64,000 bases of DNA from Natrononativus amylolyticus (GTDB lineage Archaea > Halobacteriota > Halobacteria > Halobacteriales > Natrialbaceae), in contig NZ_CP101458.1 in assembly GCF_024362525.1 (NCBI RefSeq), positions 2,108,001 through 2,172,000 on the forward strand. Reading direction: 5' to 3'. Shown here in pieces: positions 18,026 through 27,416 of this stretch. The translations under genes and the position numbers were made by a program. Numbering within the stretch: position 1 is the stretch's first letter; each line of letters starts with the position of its first letter. The notes beneath the pieces are model-generated. The model did no database searches and was not told the DNA's origin. It worked only from the letters and a program-made list of their open reading frames with translations.

Positions 18026-18463
18026 TTACCGTTCGTCCGAATCCAGCACCCGAATCTGGTCGCCGCGAACCGTCACCGGAATCGGAACCGTCGCCTCGTA
18101 CAGTTCGACCGTCACCTGATCTTTGCCCTCGTCGATGCGCTGGACCTGGGCCTTCTCACCCTTGAACGGTCCCGCGATGAGCTCGACGATGTCTCCCTCG
18201 GCGATCCCCTCGACGTCCGGCTTCGGCGAGAGGAAGTGCTCGACTTCGGAGATGTCCGACTCGCCGGGAACGATACTACGCGCGTGGGGAATGTCCTCGA
18301 GCACCCGTTCCAAGACGGCGTTGCCGTCGGCTTCGACCATCACGTAGGAGGTGAGCGAGTCGGGCGCCAGGGCGGCGTGGACCTCCGGCTCCTCGCGGTT
18401 GATGATCATCTCTGCGACCGTTCGCTCCTGGCTCGCAGTGGTCTTTACGGCGTAGATCGGCAT
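18026..18463 (-). CDS. spt5: Transcription elongation factor Spt5
   Basis: Archaeal Spt5/NusG (145 aa), which binds the RNA polymerase clamp and promotes processive elongation. The NGN domain covers about residues 1-85 ([18 protein letters not shown] start) and a KOW domain about 90-140 ([19 protein letters not shown]). It overlaps the secE stop by one base (TGATG), the classical secE-spt5 pair of archaea, comparable with bacterial secE-nusG. Confidence 0.96.
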   Translation of the reverse strand: MPIYAVKTTASQERTVAEMIINREEPEVHAALAPDSLTSYVMVEADGNAVLERVLEDIPHARSIVPGESDISEVEHFLSPKPDVEGIAEGDIVELIAGPFKGEKAQVQRIDEGKDQVTVELYEATVPIPVTVRGDQIRVLDSDER

Positions 18464-18642
18464 CAGACGCCACCTGTACCCGTCAACAGGAGCATGACCA
18501 CGCCGATCACGAAGCCGATGAATCCGATGAAGAGGATTCCGGCGCCGGCGATCTTCGAGACCTGGAGGAACTCCTGTTTCGTCGGTGTCGTCGCCATCTT
18601 CAACACTCGAACGTACGAGGTGAGGTCGTACGGAACGTCCAT
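18463..18642 (-). CDS. secE: Protein translocase subunit SecE (Sec61 gamma)
   Basis: Small subunit of the SecYE translocon (59 aa). It has an amphipathic N-terminal helix with the family's [18 protein letters not shown] segment and a single membrane helix at about residues 32-53 ([19 protein letters not shown]). The reading frame is short but continuous, and its stop overlaps the spt5 start. A TATA box lies 26-33 nt upstream of the ATG. Confidence 0.94.
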   Translation of the reverse strand: MDVPYDLTSYVRVLKMATTPTKQEFLQVSKIAGAGILFIGFIGFVIGVVMLLLTGTGGV

Positions 18643-18667
18643 ATCTGTGTGTTTACAGCGCGGGCCC

Positions 18668-18675
18668 TTTTATCT
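18668..18675 (-). promoter_or_regulatory. TATA box of secE-spt5
   Basis: On the minus strand the element reads AGATAAAA, 26-33 nt before the secE ATG at 18642. This predicts a leaderless or very short-leader transcript for the two-gene unit. Confidence 0.6.
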
Positions 18676-18773
18676 GTCTTTCGTGTCCGCGCCGTGACGG
18701 TCACGGTCCGCGACACCTACCGGTTGCACTCGCCGGCACAACGCCCACACGCGTTTCGGTGGTACCGCCGAAC

Positions 18774-18932
18774 ATGGCAGAAGACGATACCGACCGGCGA
18801 GACGAGCACGAGGCGGAACGGGAGGCGGAGATCGAGGACGAACTCGAGCGCATCGACCGCGACCCCGACGAGGTCGACGACGGCGACGACGACCTCGGGA
18901 AACAGAACGCCCCGCGTCGCGACGAGGAGTGA
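18774..18932 (+). CDS. Acidic microprotein (52 aa)
   Basis: Open frame of 52 codons, of which about half encode Asp or Glu, starting MAEDDTDRRDEHEAE and ending QNAPRRDEE. Codon third positions are GC-rich as in real genes of the window. It is likely to be disordered or a single helix. Similar small acidic proteins are common in haloarchaea, but no function is known and no strong TATA box precedes it. Confidence 0.55.
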   Translation: MAEDDTDRRDEHEAEREAEIEDELERIDRDPDEVDDGDDDLGKQNAPRRDEE

Positions 18933-19063
18933 CTCGGCCGAGGAACGGAGAGGGGGTTCGAGCCCGGTAAAGCGCGTTTCTCACCGCACGGCAACGATCG
19001 GATTCTCGAGGTCGGTTCGCTCAGTCGCACAGCACAAATCGGAGATTCGCTGGCTCGACGAAG

Positions 19064-20302
19064 CTACGCCTCGTCGAACAACTCCTCGCCGTCGACCATG
19101 TGCTCGGCGACGGCGTCCATGTCGAGCGTGACGCCGATGCCCGGCTCCTCGGGGATCTCGATGTAGCCCTCCTCGATGACGTCTTCCTCGACCAGGTCTT
19201 CCCACCAGCCGAGCTGGTAGCTGTGGTACTCGACGGCCAGCGAGTTCGGGATCGCCACGCCGACGTGGGCGCTCGCGACCGTCGCGATCGGCGAGGAGAC
19301 GTTGTGCATCGCGACCGGCACGTAGTACATGTCCGCGAGGTCCGCGATCTTCTTCGTCTCGCGCATCCCACCGACCTTCGGCATGTCCGGCGCGATGATG
19401 TCGACCGCCTGGTTCTCGAGCAGCTGGCGCTGGCCGTGCTTGCGGTAGACGTTCTCGCCCACCGTGATTGGGGTCGTCGTCGACTGGGTGACCTCCCGCT
19501 GGACGTCGTGGTTCTCCGGAGGCACGGGGTCCTCGAGCCACCAGACCGAGTAGTCCTCGAGCGCCCTCGCGAGGCGTTTGGCGCTCCCCGCCGAAAACGT
19601 CCAGTGACAGTCGAAAGCTACGTCGGCGCGGTGGCCGACGCGCTCGGTGACCGCCTCGACGATGCTCACTTTGTGGTCGATTTCGACGTCGCGCAGGTGG
19701 CGGTTCGCGCGATCTTTCTCGTGGCCCGAGGGAACGTCGAGGTCGAACTTCAGCGCGTCGTAGCCGAGTTCTTCGACGACGCGTTCGGCCTCGTCGGCAC
19801 AGGCCGTCGGGTCGGCCTCGTCGGCGGTGTGACAGTCGCAGTAGACGCGCATCTGATCGCGGTACTTCCCACCGAGAAGCTGGTAGGCGGGAACGTCGAG
19901 GATCTTCCCCGCGAGGTCGTGCAGCGCGATTTCGATGCCCGAGATCGCGGTCACCGTGATGCCCGCGAGCGAGCCCTCGCCGGACATCTTCTGGACGAGA
20001 TGTTCGGTGAGCCGGTCGATATCCAGCGGGTTCTCCCCCTGCAGAAACGGCTTCATCCGCTCGATCAACTCGGGCGCGCCGGCGCCCCAGTAGGCCTCGC
20101 CGGTGCCGACGATCCCCGTATCGGTGTAGACGCGCACGAGCGTCCACGGGAAGTTGCCGTCGACCATCGTCGTCTGAATATCGGTGATCTCGACGTCGCG
20201 GTCGCCGCCGCGCGCTCGCGTGACGCCCATGGTTTCCGCCGAGAGGTCCCGCATCGTGTACTCGGCGTTGGGGTCGTGGAGCTGTGAGTAGTCGATGCCC
20301 AT
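19064..20302 (-). CDS. Sugar-acid dehydratase, enolase superfamily (gluconate/xylonate type)
   Basis: Mandelate racemase-type enolase-superfamily enzyme of 412 aa. Metal and catalytic positions are seen in FDCHW (Asp), WWLEDPVPPEN (Glu), VGENVYRKHG (Glu) and AMHNVSSP (His). The whole sequence closely resembles haloarchaeal D-gluconate and D-xylonate dehydratases (GnaD/XacD), which convert a sugar acid to the 2-keto-3-deoxy acid in the semi-phosphorylative Entner-Doudoroff or pentose oxidation routes. Which substrate applies cannot be told from sequence, and no other sugar gene is adjacent. The ATG at 20302 follows a TATA element (minus strand, about 20335-20343). Confidence 0.85.
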   Translation of the reverse strand: MGIDYSQLHDPNAEYTMRDLSAETMGVTRARGGDRDVEITDIQTTMVDGNFPWTLVRVYTDTGIVGTGEAYWGAGAPELIERMKPFLQGENPLDIDRLTEHLVQKMSGEGSLAGITVTAISGIEIALHDLAGKILDVPAYQLLGGKYRDQMRVYCDCHTADEADPTACADEAERVVEELGYDALKFDLDVPSGHEKDRANRHLRDVEIDHKVSIVEAVTERVGHRADVAFDCHWTFSAGSAKRLARALEDYSVWWLEDPVPPENHDVQREVTQSTTTPITVGENVYRKHGQRQLLENQAVDIIAPDMPKVGGMRETKKIADLADMYYVPVAMHNVSSPIATVASAHVGVAIPNSLAVEYHSYQLGWWEDLVEEDVIEEGYIEIPEEPGIGVTLDMDAVAEHMVDGEELFDEA

Positions 20303-20454
20303 ACGACACCACTGACTCGAGTCGTAGTAAAACCTTATACCTCCCGGCGGGGTCGAGCGAGCGCGAACTCCCTCGAGGCCCACCAGTGAGACGTTCACAC
20401 GCTCGACTCAATGACGTGTTGCTCTCACGGTGGCCGAACGACGGGCGGACGCCG

Positions 20455-21696
20455 TCACTCGAGGAAGCCGACGATCTCCGCGGGCGAGGCGTCGAAGCCG
20501 CCAGCCTGAGCCGCGGTCTCGGAACCGCCGCCCCCGCCGCCGAACTCGGCGGTGAGTTCGTCGACGACCGCAGACGCCGCCGGCGAGCCCGCGGAGGCGA
20601 CGACGGCGAACGGCTGTCCGGTCTCACCGGCGACGACGACCACGTCCGCAGCCGACTCCGCACACCGCGCTCGAGCGGCCTCGCCGACGGTGTCCGGCTC
20701 GACGCCCGACACCGTAGCGAGGAGCCACCGACCATCGTCGCGGTCGACCGGCGACGCCGCGTCGAGTCGCTGCGCGACGAGTTCGCCCTCGAGCGTTCGA
20801 ACGCGCCCGGCCAGCGATTCGCGCTCGTCTCGGAGCCGCTCGAGTTCGGCGGGGACGGCGTCGACGGCGGCGCCGAGGACGTCCTTGCCGGCGAGCGTCG
20901 CGCGCTTTTCGGCGGTGCGACGCTCGATCGCCCGCGGCCCCACGGCGAGTTCGATCCGCGTCAGCCCCTCGCCCGGATTGGACCGGTCGAGGACGGTGAC
21001 GGGGCCGACTTCGCGCGTGTTTCGGACGTGCGTTCCGCCGCAGGCGGCGACGTCCCAGGCGTCGGCCCCGTTCCCGTTGGCTCGCGGGTCGGGGCGCCCG
21101 CTGGTGTCGGCCGCGCCGATCGTGACGACCCGAACTCGGCCCCGGCTCATCGCGCCCTCCTCGGTCGCCTCGTTGAACGCGATCGACTCGTGCTCGCGGG
21201 CCTCGGCGGCTGAGAGCTCCTCCCAGGAGACGGGACGGGACTCCCAGACCGCCCGGTTGACCAGTTCGTCGAGTTCGACCAGCGTCTCGTCGCCGATCGT
21301 CGTCGTCGTCTCGAGGTCGACCCGGACTTTCTCCTCGCCGATGTCGAACCCGCCGTAGCCGAGGTCCGAGAGGAGCCGTCGACCTGCGCCGTAAAGGATG
21401 TGACTCGCCGTGTGCGCGCGCATACAGTACATCCGGAAGGCCCAGTCGATCGAGCACATGACCCGGTGGCCCGCCCGGAACGACGGCTCCTCGGCGAGGA
21501 CGTGGACGTGTTCGCCGTCGACGATCTGGACGTCGTCGACGGGAACGTCACCGATCGTCCCGCGGTCGGCCGGCTGCCCGCCGCTTTCGGCGTAGAAGTA
21601 ACTCGTCTCGAGCCAGATCCGCGTGCCGTCGACTGCCGTCACCTCGGTTTCGAATCGTGTGGTGTACGGCTCCGCTGCCGCCCGTTGTCCGCTCAT
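20455..21696 (-). CDS. Alanyl-tRNA editing protein, AlaX-long/DHHA1 type
   Basis: Free-standing relative of the AlaRS editing and C-terminal domains (413 aa). Zinc ligands H95 and H99 (HTASHIL) and C219 and H223 (CGGTH) define a trans-editing site for hydrolysing Ser- or Gly-tRNA(Ala). A coiled coil spans about residues 255-295 and a DHHA1 domain follows, ending in a GGGGG-containing loop near 390. It probably prevents mistranslation of alanine codons. Overlap or operon partners are absent. Confidence 0.9.
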   Translation of the reverse strand: MSGQRAAAEPYTTRFETEVTAVDGTRIWLETSYFYAESGGQPADRGTIGDVPVDDVQIVDGEHVHVLAEEPSFRAGHRVMCSIDWAFRMYCMRAHTASHILYGAGRRLLSDLGYGGFDIGEEKVRVDLETTTTIGDETLVELDELVNRAVWESRPVSWEELSAAEAREHESIAFNEATEEGAMSRGRVRVVTIGAADTSGRPDPRANGNGADAWDVAACGGTHVRNTREVGPVTVLDRSNPGEGLTRIELAVGPRAIERRTAEKRATLAGKDVLGAAVDAVPAELERLRDERESLAGRVRTLEGELVAQRLDAASPVDRDDGRWLLATVSGVEPDTVGEAARARCAESAADVVVVAGETGQPFAVVASAGSPAASAVVDELTAEFGGGGGGSETAAQAGGFDASPAEIVGFLE

Positions 21697-21862
21697 CGCT
21701 CACACTCCGTCCGCCTCGGATAAAAGTCTGCCCGCCGGGCCCGGACGACGGGGCGGTGGCCGCCGACGCCCCGTCGGGTGCCGAACAGTCAGGAACGGCC
21801 GACGGTCGCATACCGTGCTACCTAATGACGCAGGCTTTATCCGGTGGCAGCCTACGGGTCAC

Positions 21863-22114
21863 ATGGCACCACGTTCCCCTACCGTCACGGAACAGCGTCG
21901 CCGCCAGCTGGCGCACAGGCAGCTCGAACAGACCGTCGAGCGCCTCGAGGTCACGGAACGACGTCTCACGCAGGTTCACAACACGCTGAAAGCAGTGGCA
22001 CAGGACGCCGGCATCGCCGTCGGCGGCCCGTGCGGTCGGTGCGACCGGAGCTTCCTGCTGATCGCCGAGGGAACGATGCGCTGTCCGGCGTGTGGCTACC
22101 GGCGCAGCCTGTAA
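21863..22114 (+). CDS. Coiled-coil zinc-ribbon protein
   Basis: Protein of 83 aa: an Arg/Gln/Glu-rich coiled coil (about 8-48) followed by a zinc ribbon with C58, C61 (GRCDR) and C74, C77 (RCPACGYR). A TTTAT element at about 21835 lies 24-28 nt before the ATG, so the message is leaderless. The final residues of the gene converge on the mbf1-like gene with a 4-bp gap. No function is known. Confidence 0.75.
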   Translation: MAPRSPTVTEQRRRQLAHRQLEQTVERLEVTERRLTQVHNTLKAVAQDAGIAVGGPCGRCDRSFLLIAEGTMRCPACGYRRSL

Positions 22115-22118
22115 CCGG

Positions 22119-22637
22119 CTACTCCGCGAGTTCGATCCCGAGGCGCTCCTCGAGAGCCGTAATCAGGCCGCCGCCGACGCCGGCCTGGGTCGCACGGCCC
22201 TGCTCGACCGCGAGCAGGTCCGACTCTCGAGCGCCGAGTTCCGTCGCGAGCTCCTCGCGCTGGAGACCCGCCTCCTGGCGCGCCTCTGTCAGCACCTCGC
22301 CGTAGCCCGAAACGAGGTACGGAAGCGGGTCCTCGTCGTAGTTCGTCCCCTCGCGCTCCCAGTGCTCCGAGTCGCCGTCCCACACGGGGTTCGCCTTCGC
22401 GACGTTCTGGGCCGCGCGTTTCTTCCGGCTCGTCTCGTCCCGGCCACTTCCCTGGGACTCTCCGCGCGAGCGGTTCGATTTCGTCTTCCGCGTGTCGTCG
22501 TGTGGGGCACAGCTCGAACAGACCTCGAGTTCGGCGCCGGCGACGGTCGCCAGTCGGAGCGAGTCGCTCTCGGCGCCACAGAGCTCGCAGGTCGTTCCGC
22601 CGCCACCCGACGACGACCCCGTCGAGTACTTAGCCAT
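22119..22637 (-). CDS. Multiprotein bridging factor 1-like protein
   Basis: Archaeal MBF1-type protein of 172 aa. An N-terminal zinc ribbon has CxxC pairs (CELCGAE and CSSCAP), a basic linker follows, and the C-terminal 75 residues form an HTH_3/Cro-like domain (YGEVLTEARQEAGL..EELATELG). MBF1 in eukaryotes bridges activators and TBP, while in archaea it associates with ribosomes and transcription machinery. The ATG at 22637 (MAKYSTGSSSGG) was chosen because a TATA-like GATTTGAAA lies about 25 nt upstream. Confidence 0.88.
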   Translation of the reverse strand: MAKYSTGSSSGGGGTTCELCGAESDSLRLATVAGAELEVCSSCAPHDDTRKTKSNRSRGESQGSGRDETSRKKRAAQNVAKANPVWDGDSEHWEREGTNYDEDPLPYLVSGYGEVLTEARQEAGLQREELATELGARESDLLAVEQGRATQAGVGGGLITALEERLGIELAE

Positions 22638-22722
22638 GCCATCGTTTGGCACCTGCCGCATTTCAAATCTCCGTTCCCGGTGACCGCGTGCGACCCCGAC
22701 GCAGACGCGCGGCAAAGGAAAG

Positions 22723-22733
22723 GGCTTTTATAA
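22723..22733 (+). promoter_or_regulatory. TATA box for tRNA-Leu
   Basis: GGCTTTTATAA lies about 40-50 nt before the mature tRNA-Leu. Transcription from about 22755 would leave a leader of roughly 18 nt for RNase P. Confidence 0.6.
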
Positions 22734-22772
22734 CCACACTGGATACGGTTGAGTGCAGAAAAGCAGACGCGA

Positions 22773-22857
<85 letters not shown>

Positions 22858-23296
22858 TCGCACGCGCGGGTTTCCCGCCACACGATGCAGGTGATCTCCC
22901 TTCGTGGACATCACCCACGCATAACCTTACTGCGGTACCACCGACCGGCGAGCGACGCTCATCGGTGACCGGGAACTCGAGCCGTCGCTTTCGGTCTCGA
23001 ACACCGTCGTATCGCGAGAAGCACCCCTCCGAGCCGTCGCTACACTCGACAAGATGGAGGGACGTCGGTGGCACACCACGCCGGCAAAAGTCCAGTGTAC
23101 GGGCGACCGCCGCACAACGCCCGCCCGTAACCGCACACAGATTCCTCCCGAGGCCTCCATCGTCGGAGGCGTCTCAACGAATACGACCCGATCACACGGT
23201 TCCACGCCCGGAGTATGCAAGCAATATTTGTATTCAGAAGACTGTCGACCGCGCCGGACAGTAATCGCTTTTTGTACCCGCCACCGAGAACCGGCT
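22858..23296. other. Intergenic region without a confident gene
   Basis: About 440 bases after tRNA-Leu with no ORF of normal haloarchaeal character. A small hairpin GCCTCC/GGAGGC occurs near 23151-23169. The final 80 bases contain AT-rich segments (GCAATATTTGTATT at about 23221 and CTTTTTGTAC at about 23268); the latter is correctly spaced to be the TATA box of the next gene. I see no known RNA gene in it. Confidence 0.5.
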
Positions 23297-23860
23297 ATGG
23301 AGTACGTCACTCGAGAGCGAGTTCCGCTGCTTACCGGGCTGTTGAGTGTGGTATCGCTGGCGCTCGTCTTCAGCGCGGCGGGCGGCGTGATCCCCTCGAG
23401 CGCCGTTCCCGCGCCACCGGAGTGGGTACTCGACGCCATTCCGGCGATCAACGCCGCGATCAGCCTGGTCGCGATCGGGACGATTCTCGCCGGCTGGCGG
23501 GCCGTTCGCCGGCGGCGCATCGACCGCCATCGAACGCTCATGCTCGTCTCGGTCGCGCTGTTCGCGACGTTTCTCGTCCTCTATCTCTACCGGCTGGTCG
23601 TCGTCGGCGGCGCCGCCGAGTTCACCGGCCCCGACGCGGTCTACCGGTTCGTCTACCTCCCCGTACTCGGCGTCCACATGCTGCTCGCGATCGTCTGCAT
23701 CCCGCTGCTGTACTACGTTCTCTTGCTCGCTGCCAGCCACTCGATCGCCGAACTCCCCCGGACGCGTCATCCAACGATCGGCCGGATCGCGGCGGCGCTG
23801 TGGCTCGTCTCATTCGCGCTCGGAACGGTCGTCTACGTGCTGTTACATCAGCTGTACTGA
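23297..23860 (+). CDS. DUF420-type membrane protein
   Basis: Integral membrane protein of 187 aa with about five membrane helices (residues 12-33, 47-65, 80-100, 117-140 and 160-182). Conserved histidines (H77 in RHR, H120 region and H183) fit the DUF420 family, which in other prokaryotes is linked with cytochrome oxidase assembly; a role in haem-copper oxidase maturation is inference. The ATG at 23297 lies about 27 nt from a CTTTTTGT promoter element, and longer in-frame extensions are not supported. Confidence 0.8.
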   Translation: MEYVTRERVPLLTGLLSVVSLALVFSAAGGVIPSSAVPAPPEWVLDAIPAINAAISLVAIGTILAGWRAVRRRRIDRHRTLMLVSVALFATFLVLYLYRLVVVGGAAEFTGPDAVYRFVYLPVLGVHMLLAIVCIPLLYYVLLLAASHSIAELPRTRHPTIGRIAAALWLVSFALGTVVYVLLHQLY

Positions 23861-23959
23861 CCCTCGAGGCGGGAGCGGTCGGACTCGCCACGCGGTCGAC
23901 GTACTCGCCGCACCCGCAGCCGTCGAATCCGCCGGATGGCCGGCCGTGACGTCGAGGGG

Positions 23960-25444
23960 TCAGTCGTCGGCGAACACCGACTCGTCTCCGATCTCCGGTC
24001 GCGTCACCTCGCGGTCGGTCGCCTCGCCTTCGATGTCGTAGGGGTACTCGCCGGTGACACAGCCCAGACAGAGGTCGAGCCGCTCGCGCTGGAGGACCTC
24101 GGCGACGGCGTCGACCGACAGGTACGACAGGCTGTCCGCGTCGATCGCCTCGCGGATCTCGTCGGTCGACTTATCGGCGGCCATGAGCTCCTCGCGGGTG
24201 GCCATGTCGATTCCCATGTAGCAGGGGGCGACGATCGGCGGCGCGCCGATGCGCATGTGAACCTCGGCCGCACCGCAATCTTTGAGCAACTGGACGAGTT
24301 GCGTCGACGTCGTCCCGCGGACGATCGAGTCGTCGATGAGGGTGACGGATTTGCCCTCGACGGTGCTCTTGATCGGGTTGAGCTTCAGGCGAACCGCCCG
24401 CTCGCGCTCGTCCTGGGTGGGCATGATGAACGTCCGGCCGACGTACCGGTTTTTCATCAGCCCCTCCGCGAACTCGACGTCCGCGTCGCTCTCCTCGTTC
24501 GCGCCCTCGGCGTAGCCAGCCGCGAACGCCCGCCCCGAGTCCGGAACGGGCATCACCACGTCCGAGACGACGCCGCTTTCCTCCCAGAGCTTGCGGCCGA
24601 GTTCCCGGCGGGCCTCGTAGACGAGCGTGCCGTCGATGACGCTGTCCGGGCGGGCGAAGTAGACGTGTTCGAAGAAGCAGTGAGCCGTGTTCTCGGCCTC
24701 GAACAGCTGGTAGGAGTCGAAGCCGCTCCCGCCGTCTCGCAGGACGACGAGTTCGCCCGGGCGGACGTCGCGGACGAGGTCGCCGTCCAGGGTGTCGATC
24801 GCCGCCGACTCCGAGGCGATCATGTAACCGTCCTCGAGTTTTCCGAGACAGAGCGGACGGTTCCCCTGCGGGTCGCGCACCCCCATGATCGTCTCGTCGT
24901 GGCTGATCGCCAGCGAGTAGGAGCCGTGGATGCGCCCCATCGTGCGCTTGACGGCGCGGATCAGGTCCTCCTCGAGTAAGTTCCGCGCGAGATCGTGAGC
25001 GATCACCTCGGTGTCGCCGTCGCTCGTGAAGGCGTGGCCGATTCCCGCGAGTTCGTCGCGGATCTCGTCGGCGTTCACCAGGTTGCCGTTGTGGCTGAGG
25101 CCGAGCGAGCCGGACTTGAACGAGACCGAGAACGGCTGGGCGCAGCTGGTGTCGAGGCTGCCCGACGTGGGGTAGCGGACGTGGCCGATGCCGGCGTGGC
25201 CGGCCAGCGCGTCGAGGTCGTGCTCCCCGAAGACGTCGCCGACGAGCCCCGTGTCGACGTGGCTGTGCTGCTGGAACCCGTCGTGGGTGACGATCCCCGC
25301 CGACTCCTGGCCGCGGTGCTGGAGCGCGTAGAGGCCGTAGTACAGCGGCCGCGCCGCGTTACGACCGTCGAGTGAGACGCCGACGACGCCGCACTTCTCG
25401 GTCATTCCCGTTCGCCGGGGAGTCTCGCCCCGCCCATCAGTCAT
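23960..25444 (-). CDS. purF: Amidophosphoribosyltransferase
   Basis: First committed enzyme of purine synthesis (494 aa), converting PRPP and glutamine to phosphoribosylamine. The glutaminase domain begins at C18 after a 17-residue propeptide (sequence KCGVVGVS), the nucleophile exposed on processing. The PRPP loop VTLIDDSIVRGTTS lies in the C-terminal half. The ATG at 25444 is supported by a TATA element 23-30 nt upstream (leaderless); an internal ATG at 25405 is an alternative only four codons before the nucleophile. The lsm-rpl37e unit lies just upstream on the same strand, a common archaeal arrangement. Confidence 0.96.
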   Translation of the reverse strand: MTDGRGETPRRTGMTEKCGVVGVSLDGRNAARPLYYGLYALQHRGQESAGIVTHDGFQQHSHVDTGLVGDVFGEHDLDALAGHAGIGHVRYPTSGSLDTSCAQPFSVSFKSGSLGLSHNGNLVNADEIRDELAGIGHAFTSDGDTEVIAHDLARNLLEEDLIRAVKRTMGRIHGSYSLAISHDETIMGVRDPQGNRPLCLGKLEDGYMIASESAAIDTLDGDLVRDVRPGELVVLRDGGSGFDSYQLFEAENTAHCFFEHVYFARPDSVIDGTLVYEARRELGRKLWEESGVVSDVVMPVPDSGRAFAAGYAEGANEESDADVEFAEGLMKNRYVGRTFIMPTQDERERAVRLKLNPIKSTVEGKSVTLIDDSIVRGTTSTQLVQLLKDCGAAEVHMRIGAPPIVAPCYMGIDMATREELMAADKSTDEIREAIDADSLSYLSVDAVAEVLQRERLDLCLGCVTGEYPYDIEGEATDREVTRPEIGDESVFADD

Positions 25445-25466
25445 GAGAGCGGGTAGACGAGCGACC

Positions 25467-25474
25467 GATAAAAA
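25467..25474 (-). promoter_or_regulatory. TATA box of purF (leaderless)
   Basis: On the minus strand TTTTTATC lies 23-30 nt before the ATG at 25444, fixing that codon as the likely start of a leaderless message. Confidence 0.65.
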
Positions 25475-25694
25475 CCCCCGTGTTTGTGCGTCGATCGTCG
25501 CCCCTCGGAACATATGTATACACGAACGTGCATCAGTCTCGAGCGGGGCGGCCGTCGTCCGTCGGAACCGGTCGCTGTTCGGAGAGGAGTGATGGAGGAG
25601 TCCCCGTCGAACGGGGTGGGTAGACCGGAAGCTACCGCTGGCCGACGAGAATGGTGTGCGAAAACGGCCGACAGACGTCAGAGAGAGGGCGAAG

Positions 25695-25871
25695 TCAGTT
25701 GTCGCCGGTTTTCCCCTGCCAGGCGTACTCGCGGCGTTTGGCGGACTTGCCGAAACCGCAGGACGCACACTTCCCCTTCTTTACGTGGTAGGACTTCTCG
25801 CCGCAGCGTCGGCACTTCACGTGGGTCGTCTTGTTCTTCTTTCCTTGGCTCGGGGTTCCTGCACCAGTCAT
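25695..25871 (-). CDS. rpl37e: 50S ribosomal protein L37e
   Basis: Zinc-ribbon ribosomal protein eL37 (58 aa) of the large subunit. It starts [14 protein letters not shown] and has ligands C20, C23, C35 and C38, with a basic tail ([10 protein letters not shown]). The ATG overlaps the lsm stop as ATGA, so the pair is translationally coupled. Confidence 0.96.
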   Translation of the reverse strand: MTGAGTPSQGKKNKTTHVKCRRCGEKSYHVKKGKCASCGFGKSAKRREYAWQGKTGDN

Positions 25872-26095
25872 GGAGTGATCGAAACGACGTTATCGCCGCG
25901 TATAATGGTTGTGTCTTCGATCGGCGGCTCCTCCTCGGGTCCGCTGTCGGCGGGAATGGTGACGTCGTCCAGCACGAGGTTCATGTGCTGATCGTACCCC
26001 GACAGGTCGCCGACGTACTCCTCGCCGCTTTTGAGCCGCACCGTGACGCGTTCGTCGAGCGACGCCTCGAGGACGTCCAGCGGTCGTCCACTCAT
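25868..26095 (-). CDS. lsm: Lsm (Sm-like) RNA-binding protein
   Basis: Archaeal Sm-like protein (75 aa) that forms a heptameric RNA-binding ring. Sm1 motif ([27 protein letters not shown]) and Sm2 motif ([10 protein letters not shown]) are complete, with the usual DxxMN RNA-contact residues; the loop between is acidic. In Haloferax the homologue binds many small RNAs and affects motility. A TATA element at about 26120-26126 (minus strand) lies roughly 28 nt before the ATG. Confidence 0.95.
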   Translation of the reverse strand: MSGRPLDVLEASLDERVTVRLKSGEEYVGDLSGYDQHMNLVLDDVTIPADSGPEEEPPIEDTTIIRGDNVVSITP

Positions 26096-26198
26096 ACGAA
26101 AGAGGGCATGAGATGAGCACTTAATCGTACCGGTCGACGGACCGTCCGAATCGAACGCCGGGGCCAGCGGCCCAACCCAGCGTCCCGCGGTGTCGAAC

Positions 26199-27266
26199 TC
26201 AGACGTCGACGGCGAACGAGTCGTACTCGTGGAGCCGACCGGCGAGCGCAGCCAGGAGGTCGGCGGTTCGCTCGAGGTCGTCGACGTCGATCAGCTCCAC
26301 GGGAGTGTGCATGTACCGGTTCGGGACGCTGACGACCTGCGAGGGGACGGCGCCGGCGGCGGTGAAGAAGGCGTCCGCGTCGGTTCCAGTCCCCACGCCC
26401 AGCGCCTCGAGCTGGATCTCGATGTCGGCGTCGGCCGCGGCCCGGCGAACGGCCTGACAGAGCACCGGGTGGTTCGTACTCCCTCGAGCCACCGCGGGGC
26501 CGCCGCCGAGTTCGACGTCGCTGCCCTTCTCGGCCGGCGCGGAGGGGTAGTCCAGCGCGTGGCCGACGTCGACGGCGACGACGGCGTCGGGTTCGAGGTC
26601 GAAGCCGACCATTCTGGCGCCGTTCGCGCCGAGTTCCTCCTGGACCGTGCTCACCGCGTAGACGGTCGCGTCGGCCCCGCGCTCGACCGCCCGGCGCAGT
26701 CCTTCGGCGGCCGCCCAGGTGCCGACGCGGTTGTCAAGCCCGCGCCCCGCGAGGCGGCCCTCGGTGAGCCAGGAGAGACTCGAGGAGACGGTGATCGGAT
26801 CGCCGACGTCGACGCGCCCGCGGGCCTCCTCGCCGTCGGTCGCGCCGATGTCGATCCAGAGGTCGGAGACGTCGGGGTCGTCCGCCCCCTCCTCGCGCAG
26901 GTGGATCGCCGTCTGACCGATCACGCCGTCGACCGCTCCCGCGGCGGCGTGGATCGTGACGTGTTGGCCCCGCGAGACCGAGAGGTCGACGCTGCCGATC
27001 CGGCCGGGACGGACGAAGCCGTCGTCGTCGATCGACCGGACGATGAAGCCGATCTCGTCGGCGTGACCCGCGAACGCGAGTTCGGGCGTCTCCGCCTCGG
27101 TCGCCCCGTCGTACACCGCGACGGCGTTCCCGTAGTCGTCGGTCCAGACGTCGTCGGCGAACTCCGCGACGTAGTCGAGCCAGACGCGCTGGCCGCGAGT
27201 CTCGTAGCCGGCGGGCGACGGCGTCTCGAGGAGGTCCGTGAGAAACGCTCGTGGCTGTAAATCCAT
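26199..27266 (-). CDS. M42 family aminopeptidase (TET-type)
   Basis: Dinuclear-metal aminopeptidase (355 aa) of the M42 family, whose members form large tetrahedral particles that trim peptides after the proteasome. Metal ligands can be placed at H68 (FAGHADE), D178 (GRGLDNR), E211 (VQEELG, catalytic pair E210/E211), D233 and a late His in NRYMHTP. The N-terminal helical segment contains TPSPAGYE, typical of the family. No membrane or signal sequence is present. Substrate preference (Glu-, Lys- or Leu-type) is undetermined. Confidence 0.92.
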   Translation of the reverse strand: MDLQPRAFLTDLLETPSPAGYETRGQRVWLDYVAEFADDVWTDDYGNAVAVYDGATEAETPELAFAGHADEIGFIVRSIDDDGFVRPGRIGSVDLSVSRGQHVTIHAAAGAVDGVIGQTAIHLREEGADDPDVSDLWIDIGATDGEEARGRVDVGDPITVSSSLSWLTEGRLAGRGLDNRVGTWAAAEGLRRAVERGADATVYAVSTVQEELGANGARMVGFDLEPDAVVAVDVGHALDYPSAPAEKGSDVELGGGPAVARGSTNHPVLCQAVRRAAADADIEIQLEALGVGTGTDADAFFTAAGAVPSQVVSVPNRYMHTPVELIDVDDLERTADLLAALAGRLHEYDSFAVDV

Positions 27267-27416
27267 GCTCGATCATTCGAGACGCGGGGTTTGAAGCTAC
27301 TGACTCCGGCCTCGAACTCGGGGAGGTGACCGGACCGAGCCGTGAGTTCGTCGACACCGAGACAGTTGCCGAGACCCAACCAAACGGCTAAGTGCGCGGT
27401 CGTGGACCGTTGGCGT

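Noticed and set aside
19064-20302. Naming the enolase-superfamily enzyme as gluconate dehydratase specifically
   Set aside because: Gluconate and xylonate dehydratases share the visible motifs, and no neighbouring sugar gene decides between them.
22927-23541. Minus-strand open frame after tRNA-Leu considered as a gene
   Set aside because: Its composition is Arg/Thr/Ser-rich, it runs into the antisense of a clear membrane-protein gene, and it has no promoter.
25445-25694. Gap between purF and rpl37e considered for a small RNA gene
   Set aside because: No conserved box motifs or strong stem structure could be recognised by eye.
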